Notes under the pieces: model-generated | Told to the model about the DNA's origin: nothing | Databases searched by the model: none | What the model saw: only the letters and a program-made list of their open reading frames with translations | Position numbers and translations under genes: made by a program | In this document: one piece after another, positions 26,886-34,756 of the stretch | Layout of the letters: each line of letters starts with the position of its first letter | How positions within the stretch are numbered: position 1 is the stretch's first letter | NCBI RefSeq assembly: GCF_000317575.1 | Contig: NC_019765.1 | Location: 186,001 to 250,000 of the forward strand | DNA length: 64,000 nucleotides | Reading direction: 5' to 3' | Source of the DNA: Stanieria cyanosphaera PCC 7437 | GTDB taxonomy: Bacteria; Cyanobacteriota; Cyanobacteriia; Cyanobacteriales; Xenococcaceae

Positions 26886-27665
26886 ATGACAATTACAACA
26901 CCTAACAATTCTTTTAACGCTACATTACAGGATTTAATTGAATATCCCGCCAATGGTATTAATAGTACAGTTCTACTCAAAGACAACAATAGCCAATACA
27001 GCTTATTCTGTTTGGCAGCAGGTACAAATATCGACGAACATACTTCTACTCGTAATGCGGTCATAACTGTAATTGAAGGTTCGGGAAATCTCAATTTAGA
27101 AGGAAAAGATATTGCTTTGACTCCAGGAGTATTTATTTTTATGCCAGCGAATGCACCCCATGCGGTACAAGCAAAAGAAAACTTGGCATTTACCCTAGCT
27201 TTATCCGAACATTTACCAGCTAAAAAGGGAGTTAGCCAAAAAACCATCGATATTGTTAAATCTACCGCCCCTGTAATTAAACAACACGGTAAAACCATTA
27301 CTACTCGGATGTATGAAATTATGTTTGACACCCATCCAGAGGTAAAATCACAGTTTGATATGGCTGCACAGGCTAACGGTACTCAACATGCTAAACTTGC
27401 TACTGCTGTTTATAGTTACGCTACCCATATCGACGATCTAGAATCTCTGAAAGCAATGGTAGATAAGATCGCCCATCGTCATGTAGCAACCCATGTTTTA
27501 CCAGAGCAATATCCTATTGTAGGGGAATGTTTGTTGAAAGCAATTAAAGATGTGTTGGGAGATGCAGCAACCGAAGAAGTAATGACAGCTTGGGCTGAAG
27601 CCTATCAAGCTTTAGCTGGGGTGTTTATTAATCGAGAACAACAAATCTATCAAAATGCTTCTTAA
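26886..27665 (+). CDS. Cupin-globin fusion protein (flavohaemoglobin-type globin without reductase)
   Basis: 259 residues in two parts. Residues 20-110 form a small cupin (EHTSTRNAVITVIEGSG, TPGVFIFMPANAPHAV, with H52 and H92 as possible metal ligands). Residues 115-256 match the globin domain of Hmp flavohaemoglobins: Tyr143 at the B10 position in TRMYEIMF, Gln167 at E7, the proximal His199 in KIAHRHVATHVLPEQY, and GVFINREQQIYQ at the end. The FAD and NAD reductase domains of Hmp are absent. A globin of this kind could bind O2 or NO, and the cupin could sense or use the same ligand. The AAGGAG ribosome site is strong. Confidence 0.85.
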   Translation: MTITTPNNSFNATLQDLIEYPANGINSTVLLKDNNSQYSLFCLAAGTNIDEHTSTRNAVITVIEGSGNLNLEGKDIALTPGVFIFMPANAPHAVQAKENLAFTLALSEHLPAKKGVSQKTIDIVKSTAPVIKQHGKTITTRMYEIMFDTHPEVKSQFDMAAQANGTQHAKLATAVYSYATHIDDLESLKAMVDKIAHRHVATHVLPEQYPIVGECLLKAIKDVLGDAATEEVMTAWAEAYQALAGVFINREQQIYQNAS

Positions 27666-27700
27666 TTGCTACTGTCGTACTACCAGACTATTAATTTGCA

Positions 27701-27743
27701 GGCGTTGGTAAATCAAAGTATGATTTTAAAAATTACCAACGCC
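27701..27743. repeat. Inverted repeat of the GGCGTTG family (copy 3) between convergent genes
   Basis: GGCGTTGGTAAAT at 27701 pairs with ATTACCAACGCC ending at 27743 across about 18 bases. Placed 7 bases before the deaminase stop and 36 after the globin stop, it may act as a terminator for both. Confidence 0.5.
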
Positions 27744-27749
27744 CTGATT

Positions 27750-28196
27750 TTATAACTGTTTAAACAACTCCAAACATTCTTCAGCTAGAATACCACCCAC
27801 AACTTCTATATTCTGAAAACCTTTGGCAACGACGGTTTTACAGGGCAGATCGAAAGATTTAAGCTGGTCTAGTCCCAAATTACTTATCTGTTCTATAGAT
27901 GCACCAAAAACCACCGTAGAAACTCCTGCCCAAACACAGGCTGCTGCACACATCGGACATGGTTCGCCAGTAGCATAAAGAGTATAACCAGATAAAGCAT
28001 CTAGAGAATAACTATACTGTTTGGTAAAAGCTCGTAAAATATTAAGTTCGGCGTGTGCGGAAACATCGTTATCTGTTTGGGCGGTATTATAACCGCGCAT
28101 CACAATTTCATTATCTTTAACGATTACAGCACCATAGGGTAAGTCGCCTTTTTTTGCTTCGATTAAAGCTTCGCGCATAAATTTTTCGTGAGTCAT
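27750..28196 (-). CDS. Nucleoside/guanine deaminase of the cytidine deaminase fold
   Basis: 148 residues. The zinc site is complete: SAHAELNIL supplies His and the catalytic Glu, and EPCPMCAAACVW supplies two Cys. MRGYNTAQTDNDVSAHAE and the GLDQLKSFDLPCK region resemble guanine deaminase or tRNA adenosine deaminase-like proteins. The short length and lack of tRNA-specific C-terminal arginines favour a free-base or nucleoside substrate. It is convergent with the cupin-globin gene. Confidence 0.85.
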   Translation of the reverse strand: MTHEKFMREALIEAKKGDLPYGAVIVKDNEIVMRGYNTAQTDNDVSAHAELNILRAFTKQYSYSLDALSGYTLYATGEPCPMCAAACVWAGVSTVVFGASIEQISNLGLDQLKSFDLPCKTVVAKGFQNIEVVGGILAEECLELFKQL

Positions 28197-28412
28197 CGTT
28201 TTTTTTTATTTACTTTTGTGATGCAGTTATGAACTTTTATAAGTTAAAGATTAGAGTTTAGAGATGCTATTGAAAACTATCCGCAGTCAGATCCGAAGGC
28301 GCGACTCCTAAGACAATTGCTAACCTAAAAATAAGTTTCGATTTTAGTTTCAAGACTAAAACTGCTATTTTCCATCAACCATTATTCCACAGATTTTATG
28401 AAAACTACCAAG

Positions 28413-29210
28413 TCAACTGTCGAAGAGGCGGACGACAGAGCCACCGCCGTGAACTTTGATTATCTGACCGCTAACCCAACTACCCGCTGGCGAACATAAC
28501 CAAAGCATCGCGTTAGCAATATCTCTAGGTTTACCTGTTCTACCAGTGAGATTGTCGGGATGCAATAACTTTTCCTGCACGGTAGGATCGATCCCAGCAT
28601 CACTATAGCCAGCCGTCATTACAGTGCCAATGAGGATAGAGTTCACGCGAACCTTTTGAGCCAGCATGTGTGCGATCGAAATCATCATCTGGTTTAGGGC
28701 TGCCTTAGATGTGCCATAAGCCAGGATGTCATAAGCAGGCACGGCTGATGAAAATGACCCAGAATTGGTAATACTGGGATTCTCTGCCTTGAGTAAGTGA
28801 GGTAGGCACGCCATAGACATGCGGTAGGCGCTGATTGTGTTGAGCTTGTAGGAATCAATAAACGCTTGGTCGGAAATCGCTGTGGGATCGTCATGGCGTG
28901 CGCCCCAACCCACATTATTGATTAGCGTCGATATTCCGCCGAACGCCTCTACAGTTGCAGCCACCACCGCGTTTATGTCCTCGGAGTTCGTCACGTCGCA
29001 AGCCATGCCACGGCAATGACTACTTGTTTCTCCTTCGATATTTGCTGCCGTTTTCTTGGCTTTATCGCCTTGGAGATCGGCAATCATCACGTTCGCTCCA
29101 GCACTGGCAAGCGTCTTGGCTATTCCTGCACCGATATTCTGTGCGCCACCCGTAATAATGACATGATGGTTATTCATGCGGAAATCTGCAAAAGCATCAA
29201 ATTGAGTCAT
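28413..29210 (-). CDS. Short-chain dehydrogenase/reductase (SDR)
   Basis: 265 residues with the classical SDR pattern: cofactor motif TGGAQNIGAGIAK near 21-33, NNVG near 94, catalytic Ser in SGSFSS, and YGTSK (Tyr-x-x-x-Lys) around 164-168. The end SPAGSWVSGQIIKVHGGGSV is typical. Asp in IADLQGDK suggests NAD(H) preference. The substrate is unknown. On the minus strand a copy of the shared dyad motif lies 140 bases upstream (29349-29362). Confidence 0.88.
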   Translation of the reverse strand: MTQFDAFADFRMNNHHVIITGGAQNIGAGIAKTLASAGANVMIADLQGDKAKKTAANIEGETSSHCRGMACDVTNSEDINAVVAATVEAFGGISTLINNVGWGARHDDPTAISDQAFIDSYKLNTISAYRMSMACLPHLLKAENPSITNSGSFSSAVPAYDILAYGTSKAALNQMMISIAHMLAQKVRVNSILIGTVMTAGYSDAGIDPTVQEKLLHPDNLTGRTGKPRDIANAMLWLCSPAGSWVSGQIIKVHGGGSVVRLFDS

Positions 29211-29348
29211 TAGATCGATTCCTTGTAATAGTGGTATTTATGCTGTCCTGCTGATTTTGAGCAAGTCGAGCTTGCCCTTACCATGCCCGACTATATCTCT
29301 GTTGCAGTCGCTCGATTACTTGTGTTATTCAAACTAGGCAAAAATTAT

Positions 29349-29362
29349 GAGTAACTTATGAA
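29349..29362 (-). promoter_or_regulatory. Shared dyad motif upstream of the SDR gene
   Basis: On the minus strand it reads TCATAAGTTACTCA, one difference from the commonest form, with a -10-like TAGTTT about 12 bases further on. Confidence 0.5.
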
Positions 29363-29594
29363 GAAGACTAATAAGTACCAAATTGAAATATCTGCAATCC
29401 TTTGGCGAAATTCAATCGTACTAAGATATGCAACTATTAAATTAAAGAGTACGGCTTAAAGAATTTATTTCCCCTTCCTGTTACATATTTGTCAACGATT
29501 AAAAATACCTCGCACAGTGTAACGCACTTCATCGCTTTTGCGATCGGTCGGCTAGGCGCAAGCCTAATCGCTTTGTTTCCAAAAAAAGAGTCGC

Positions 29595-29610
29595 TCATAA
29601 GTTCCTCAAA
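29595..29610 (+). promoter_or_regulatory. Shared dyad motif with TATAAA, orphaned by an IS remnant
   Basis: TCATAAGTTCCTCAAA exactly as in front of uspA, with TATAAA at 29620. The next downstream unit is the deleted IS630-type element. Confidence 0.5.
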
Positions 29611-29698
29611 ACTTCTGGCTATAAATTAAAGCCATAGCTCAAATGTATTGCCACCGATTTAGCGATACACCGTGTTTTTCGGTTGAGAAATATCAGTA

Positions 29699-30248
29699 GA
29701 GCTTTTTAAGTAAGTGGACAAAATAAATTACAGTAGTTAAAAAATAGTAACTGAGAGAGTAACGAATGACAACAGGTCAATTTATTCGTCAGATTAATTT
29801 GGAAACTCAAAGCTTATTAAAGCGAATCTATCGGCAAAGTAGTCATCATCAAGTACGCCAACGTTCTCACTGTTTACTCCTCAAAAATCAAGGAGTAAAC
29901 ATTAAGCAATTGAAAGCAATTTTCCAAGTCAGTGAAAAAACTTTATACAACTGGTTTAATGCTTGGGAGTCAAAAGGGTTAGTTGGACTTTACAATCAAC
30001 CAGGAAGAGGGCGAAAAGCAACTTTTAATCCAGAGCAAATAAAACAAATAAAAGAATGGGCAAGTTCTCATCCTCAGCAATTAAAGCAAGTTAGACAAAA
30101 AATTCAAGAAAAATGGAATATTACAGTTAAGTGGATGGAAATTGATTCTTACAAAGACTGGCAAAGTTTAGTTGATTCTGTGGAAACAATGCTTCGGGAA
30201 TTTGGTCAAAAATATGTAATTAATTTTGTCTAACTACTTATATAACTC
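29699..30248 (+). mobile_element. Internally deleted IS630-type element
   Basis: The imperfect terminal repeats are GAGCTTTTTAAGTAAGT at 29699 and its partner (GAGTTATATAAGTAGTT on the other strand) ending at 30248. The total is 550 bases, about half a normal IS630, with both ends retained. It could be mobilised in trans. Confidence 0.6.
29766..30233 (+). pseudogene. IS630-family transposase with its catalytic core deleted in frame
   Basis: 155 residues. The first 120 are a helix-turn-helix N-terminus (AIFQVSEKTLYNWFNAWESKG, then PGRGRKATFNPEQIKQI). The last 30 (SYKDWQSLVDSVETMLREFG then KYVINFV) are the usual C-terminal end of such transposases. The whole DDE domain between them, about 190 residues, is missing, yet the frame is kept. 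The product could still bind the element ends. Confidence 0.8.
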
Positions 30249-30256
30249 GATACATC

Positions 30257-30879
30257 ATGAGAAGTTCAAGTGTAATGTTTTTTCTAAAAACCAAACCTAC
30301 TGGTTTGTTCTTCTGCTTTGTAACTACATTATTGTTACTTAAACCATTATCGGTTAATGCTCAATCGATCAAACCCTCAAACGTTAGCGATCGCCGAAAC
30401 TTAGAGTCTTTGAATATAAAATCCGATGCAGAAAAGCTGGCTCAATTTGAACGAGAAGAAGTAGAAGTAGATATAGTTGAACCTATAGAGACCAGAGAAA
30501 CAAATAGAGCGCGTAGCTATATAAGCGTTGGTGGAAATATTGGTTTGGGAGGTGACGATACTCAAATTGGAGATGGTGCTTTCGCTGTCTTAGGTAAAGG
30601 GGCGTTAACCAGGCATTTTGCCTTACATCCTGCGGTGTTATTTGGCGACAAAAATACAATATTCCAATTCAAAGCGGTTCTTCAAAAATACTTCACCCCT
30701 TCATCGGCGGCGGAATATCAATTAAAGAAATATTTGATGATTTCGATTTGGGTGGTTTGGCAACAGCAGGAGTAGATGTTCCAATCACAGATCGCCTGAC
30801 AGGAACAGCCCGCGTGAATGTGGGTTTTGATGACGATACTGATGTTGGCTTACTTTTAGGAGTTGGTTACGGTAACTAA
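30257..30879 (+). pseudogene. Secreted outer-membrane beta-barrel-like protein with a one-base frameshift
   Basis: A signal peptide is clear (LFFCFVTTLLLLKPLSVNAQ). The mature part alternates like a small beta barrel (SYISVGGNIGLGG). The first frame runs 172 codons and loses its pattern after about FGDKNTI. From near 30660 a second frame continues as GSSKILHPFIGGGISI, then DLGGLATAGVDVPITDRL and GLLLGVGYGN, stopping at 30877. A single missing base near 30655-30662 explains this. The intact protein would be about 207 residues. The function is unknown. Confidence 0.65.
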
Positions 30880-30918
30880 CTTAGATAAACTACTCAAGTT
30901 ACATAAAAACAAGATCGA

Positions 30919-32320
30919 ATGAAGCAAAAAAACAGCCTTTTATCATTTTCTCGTACTTCTAAAAATCTATTAGCGATTGCGCGAAGCGCACCAGCGAAGC
31001 CGATCGCTATTGCACTCTGTATTATATTTTTTACCGTTATGAGTTCATCCGCACAAGATAGCCAAGATCGGCAATATCTCTCTGCGGGAGAAAGCGACCC
31101 GATAAAAATGGGTTGGATGCAGGGGTTTCCACCGCCGAAAGATAAACGCTTAAGGTTTGCCGATGGCTCTTTCTTTGAATTTCCCGCTTTCTTTGCGCTA
31201 TAGCGTGGCACATATGAGAGAGTTTATGCCTACAGTTGATGTTTCTCGTGGCATAAAAAACCAACCAGTTCCCTTTGAATACGATCTAGATGAGAATATT
31301 GACTCACTAACTTTCGTTCCTTGGAACTCTGATGAAGAGATGACTTGGGAAGCTTCTTTAGGCAAGAATTATACCGACGGCATACTAATTCTACATCAAG
31401 GCAAAATTATCTATGAAAAGTATTTTGCAGCCTTTACCGAGGTCGGTCAACACGCAGTTATGTCCCTAACCAAATCTTTTACGGGAACGCTGGGTGCGAT
31501 GTTGGCTGCTGAAGACACTTTAGATGAAAGCAAAACTGTAGTGGAATACGTACCCGAACTAAAAAATTCTGCTTTTGCCGATGCTACCGTTAGACAGGTA
31601 ATGGATATGACCACTGCCCTTAAGTTTAGCGAAGACTATTCCGATCCTAATGCTGAAATTTGGCAATATTCTGCTGCGGGTAATCCCCTCCCCAAACCTA
31701 AAAACTACAATGGACCGATCGGCTATTACGAATACCTACAAACAGTACAAAAAGATGGCAAACATGGGAAAGCCTTTGGCTACAAAACAGTTAATGCCGA
31801 TGCTTTGGGCTGGATAATTTCTAAAACTACAGGAAAATCAGTAGCGCAGTTGTTATCTGAAAGAATCTGGCAACCTCTGGGTATGGAACAAAATGGCTAT
31901 TATTCTGTAGACGAATTGGGAATCCCTTTTGCTGGAGGCGGGTTAAACGCAGGATTACGGGATTTAGGACGTTTTGGAGAATTAATTCGTAATAAAGGAA
32001 ATTGGCAAGGCAAACAAATCATACCTCAAAGTGTCGTTGAAGATATCGAACAAGGCGGAAGTAAAGAGGCGTTTGCTAAGTCAGACCATGACGAGTTAGA
32101 AGGCTGGTCTTACCGAGATATGTGGTGGATTACCAATAACAAAGATGGGGCATTCGCTGCCAGAGGCGTACACGGACAAACCATCTATATTGACCCCACT
32201 GCTGAGATGGTCATCGTGCGTTTTGCTTCCCATCCCGTTGCTGCCAATTCTGCCAACGATCCCTATTCTCTACCTGCCTATCAAGCCGTAGCAGATTATT
32301 TGAAGGAGCGAAGCTCCTAG
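30919..32320 (+). pseudogene. Secreted serine hydrolase (beta-lactamase/6-aminohexanoate-dimer hydrolase type) with a frameshift near the front
   Basis: From ATG 30919 there is a signal peptide, then GWMQGFPPPKDKRLRFADGS, a segment typical of 6-aminohexanoate hydrolase relatives. This frame ends at 31201. The rest continues in another frame after one extra base near 31192-31196 as YSVAHMREFMPTVDVSRG. The catalytic parts are intact: SLTK (Ser-x-x-Lys), a YKTVNADALGW box, and VHGQ as the third motif. A translated start inside could give a 387-residue cytosolic form without secretion. A cyanobacterial GCGAT-type repeat lies inside the signal peptide (about 30973-31010). Confidence 0.75.
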
Positions 32321-32433
32321 CTGCAAGCCATAAGCTGTAAGTTTTTTAGGTTTAATTTACCTTTTCTATCCTGAAATGACGGAAAGTTTAGATTGATAGT
32401 TTGAATCTACATAATAGATCGGCTTAGAGCTAC

Positions 32434-32490
32434 GGAGGCTTCGCCTCCCAGTCGTCTTACGACGATCTGCGCGAATGCGCTGTGCTTATA
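32434..32490. repeat. Cluster of short GC-rich palindromes
   Basis: GGAGGCTTCGCCTCC at 32434-32448 is a perfect hairpin. It is followed by GTCGTCTTACGACGAT and a GCGCGAATGCGC-like dyad. Such compact palindromes are dispersed in cyanobacterial genomes and may stabilise or end the upstream transcript. Confidence 0.55.
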
Positions 32491-32534
32491 GCTTTTAAAA
32501 ATTAACGATAAACAATACACAAACAATAAATATC

Positions 32535-33305
32535 ATGAACACAGAATTATTTAATTTAGAAGGAAAAACTGCGATCGTTACTGGAGGCGCGAACGGTATC
32601 GGTAAAGGATGCTCTCTAATGCTCTCTGATTTTGGTGCGAATGTCGTCGTAGCAGATTTAAAAATAGAAGACGCTAACAAAGCAGCCGAAGAAATTAAGC
32701 AAAAAGGCGGACAAGCGATCGCCGTATCCTGCAACGTAATGAAAGATGAAGACCTGACCAATTTAGTAAAACGCACAATTAAAGAATTTGGCGGTATAAA
32801 TATTTTGGTCAACAACGTTGGCGGTGGCGGTGCGGGCAAAGAAAGCCCCTCAGATATTTCCGTAAATGACTTTGCCCGAACTTTTCAACTTAATGTATTT
32901 AGTGCTTGGCGGTTATCGCAATTATGCGCCCCTGAGATGAAGAAGTCTGGCTATGGTTCGATTATCAGTATGTCCTCCATGTCCTCAATCAACAAAAGTC
33001 CTGCTATCAGTGCCTATGCTTCATCCAAAGCAGCAATCAACCACATGACCGCTAATCTAGCCTTTGATTACGGTCCTGATATTAGAATCAACGCGGTAGC
33101 ACCAGGAGCGATAAAAACTGATGCTTTAGCCTCGGTGTTGACACCTGAAAGAGAAGAAAAAATGCTATCACATACGCCTTTAGGACGGCTGGGTGAAGCA
33201 AAGGATATTGCAGGTGCAGTACTTTATTTCGCAGCACCCATATCCTCTTGGGTAAGTGGACAAGTATTGTTTGTTAACGGCGGTGGAATACAGACCTTAG
33301 ATTAA
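32535..33305 (+). CDS. Short-chain dehydrogenase/reductase (HdhA/FabG-like)
   Basis: 256 residues with all classical SDR elements: TGGANGIGKGCS near 16-27, NNVGGGG near 91, catalytic Ser in SMSSMSS, and YASSK (Tyr-x-x-x-Lys) near 158-162. The end SSWVSGQVLFVNGGG is typical. The Asp in VADLKIED favours NAD(H). The sequence resembles 7-alpha-hydroxysteroid dehydrogenase-type SDRs, but the substrate cannot be told. It is followed by the transthyretin-like gene and may be co-transcribed with it. Confidence 0.88.
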   Translation: MNTELFNLEGKTAIVTGGANGIGKGCSLMLSDFGANVVVADLKIEDANKAAEEIKQKGGQAIAVSCNVMKDEDLTNLVKRTIKEFGGINILVNNVGGGGAGKESPSDISVNDFARTFQLNVFSAWRLSQLCAPEMKKSGYGSIISMSSMSSINKSPAISAYASSKAAINHMTANLAFDYGPDIRINAVAPGAIKTDALASVLTPEREEKMLSHTPLGRLGEAKDIAGAVLYFAAPISSWVSGQVLFVNGGGIQTLD

Positions 33306-33346
33306 TTAATTCAATAGTAATAAATTAAATATTTACAAGGAGCAAA

Positions 33347-33736
33347 ATGAGTTTAATTCACAACTTGTCGGCAGGGATTCTTTTCTCTCTTGTCTCAACA
33401 GCAGCCCATGCAGAAGGAATATCAACTCATGTATTAGATATAGCTAATGGGGTTGGTAGAGCAGACGTACCAATCACACTTTCGGTACAGGATGAAAATA
33501 ATTCTTGGACCGATATCGGCAGTGCCACAACGGGCGAAAATGGTCGTGTCGAATCTTTTGGCGAAGATATCACAGTAGAAGAAGGTGTCTATAAACTTAC
33601 CTTTGATATGTCAGAAACGGGAGAGACTTTTTTCCCAGAAATTAATGTGGTATTTAACGTCGAAGATCCAGAAGAACATTATCACGTACCAGTAGTTGTC
33701 AGTCCCTATGGTTACAGTACCTATCGCGGAAATTAA
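33347..33736 (+). CDS. Transthyretin-like/5-hydroxyisourate hydrolase family protein with signal peptide
   Basis: 129 residues: a signal peptide ending SLVSTAAHA, then a fold that begins ISTHVLDIANG and ends HYHVPVVVSPYGYSTYRGN. The family signature is HVLD at the front and YRGS at the end; here the final Ser is Asn. The front His, the C-terminal His and the terminal Arg are kept, so 5-hydroxyisourate hydrolysis is possible. Export to the periplasm is unusual for bacterial HIUase but known for some. No other urate gene is nearby. Confidence 0.85.
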   Translation: MSLIHNLSAGILFSLVSTAAHAEGISTHVLDIANGVGRADVPITLSVQDENNSWTDIGSATTGENGRVESFGEDITVEEGVYKLTFDMSETGETFFPEINVVFNVEDPEEHYHVPVVVSPYGYSTYRGN

Positions 33737-33886
33737 TCTTTCGCTCCATTTTTTATTTTTCACGGAAAACAGCAGAAATTCCCGCTATGAACATAGCTGC
33801 TAGTTAAAGCGATCTCTTTATTTACCATCGCCATAGCAAATTTTGTCTTAACCGTATCTAATCGAGATCGTTCATAAATAATTGTC

Positions 33887-34411
33887 ATGAAATTTAATCT
33901 CAAAGCCGTAACCCAGCTTTTGCTAATAGTTACGTTAAGCACTACAACAATCGCCTGTACGGATAATTCTGAAGATCTTACAGTTATCCCACCTGCAAAC
34001 GAAGAATCTGAAGTTAACCAGGAGTCAGATGTGTCACAACAGTCCAATACTATTGAAGGTACAGTTTGGAATTTAGTCAGCTATAATCAGCAGCCAATTT
34101 TAGCCGAAAGCAAAATAACCGCAGAGTTTGCCGAAGGGCGTGTCAATGGTTCGGCAGGCTGTAATTCCTATTTTGCCGACTATCAACTAGACGATACACA
34201 GCTTAATATCGAGACTGTAGGTTCGACGAAAAAAGCTTGTCCAGATGATTTGATGGAACAAGAGACTATTTACTTAAACTTACTGGATAAAGCAGAAAGT
34301 GCTGCTGTGGTAGATAATGTGCTGACTATTAATACTTCCGATGGAGACTTAGTATTTGAAGTCGAGGGACGAGTAAAGAGTTTCGCGACTCTTGTCCAAT
34401 CGGCTTGTTGA
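33887..34411 (+). CDS. META-domain lipoprotein (HslJ-like)
   Basis: 174 residues. A lipobox (TTTIAC, Cys24) ends the signal peptide. An acidic, Glu/Ser-rich linker follows, then one META domain (GTVWNLVSYNQQ, RVNGSAGCNSYFADY, KKACPDDLMEQE). META proteins such as HslJ are heat-inducible outer-membrane or periplasmic proteins of unclear biochemical role. The two Cys in AGCNSY and KACPDD are conserved in the family. Confidence 0.85.
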   Translation: MKFNLKAVTQLLLIVTLSTTTIACTDNSEDLTVIPPANEESEVNQESDVSQQSNTIEGTVWNLVSYNQQPILAESKITAEFAEGRVNGSAGCNSYFADYQLDDTQLNIETVGSTKKACPDDLMEQETIYLNLLDKAESAAVVDNVLTINTSDGDLVFEVEGRVKSFATLVQSAC

Positions 34412-34581
34412 AGCAACTAAGGGAAATAAACAATGAACAGTAAACATTAAACAAAAATTGATAAATGCCAAATGCTAAATGCTAAATGATATCTAAACCG
34501 ATTTTAATTCCAAAGACATCTTGCAAAGTTCTTGACATTTGGTTTTTACCTTGGATCTACTAAGCAAAGAGATTTACATCA

Positions 34582-34755
34582 ATGAAGAACTCAACTAAAA
34601 CTATTGTTACTGCACTTTTAGCAACGGTTATAGGTGCAGGAGGGATGGCTGCTATTGTCTACGCAGAAAGTCTTGAAGAACAGCAAGAAACCGAAAGCCT
34701 GCAATCTTTAGCTAAAATCACTCTCGAACAAGCCAAGCAAGCTGCCGAAGAGTAA
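34582..34755 (+). pseudogene. Exported PepSY-like protein truncated by IS66
   Basis: 57 residues: a signal peptide (LLATVIGAGGMAAIVYA), a Gln/Glu-rich spacer, then LAKITLEQAKQAAEE, which looks like the first helix of a PepSY domain. The frame stops at TAA 34753-34755, two bases before the IS66 left end. The rest of the domain is not found on the right side of the IS. PepSY proteins inhibit peptidases or act as periplasmic modulators. Confidence 0.55.
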
Positions 34756-34756
34756 A

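Larger units (their letters stand above)
29211..29698. other. 488-base intergenic region with two oppositely oriented dyad motifs
   Basis: No gene is seen. One motif (29349-29362) faces the SDR on the minus strand. A second (29595-29610) faces right but now leads into an IS remnant, suggesting that the gene it once served was displaced. Confidence 0.45.
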
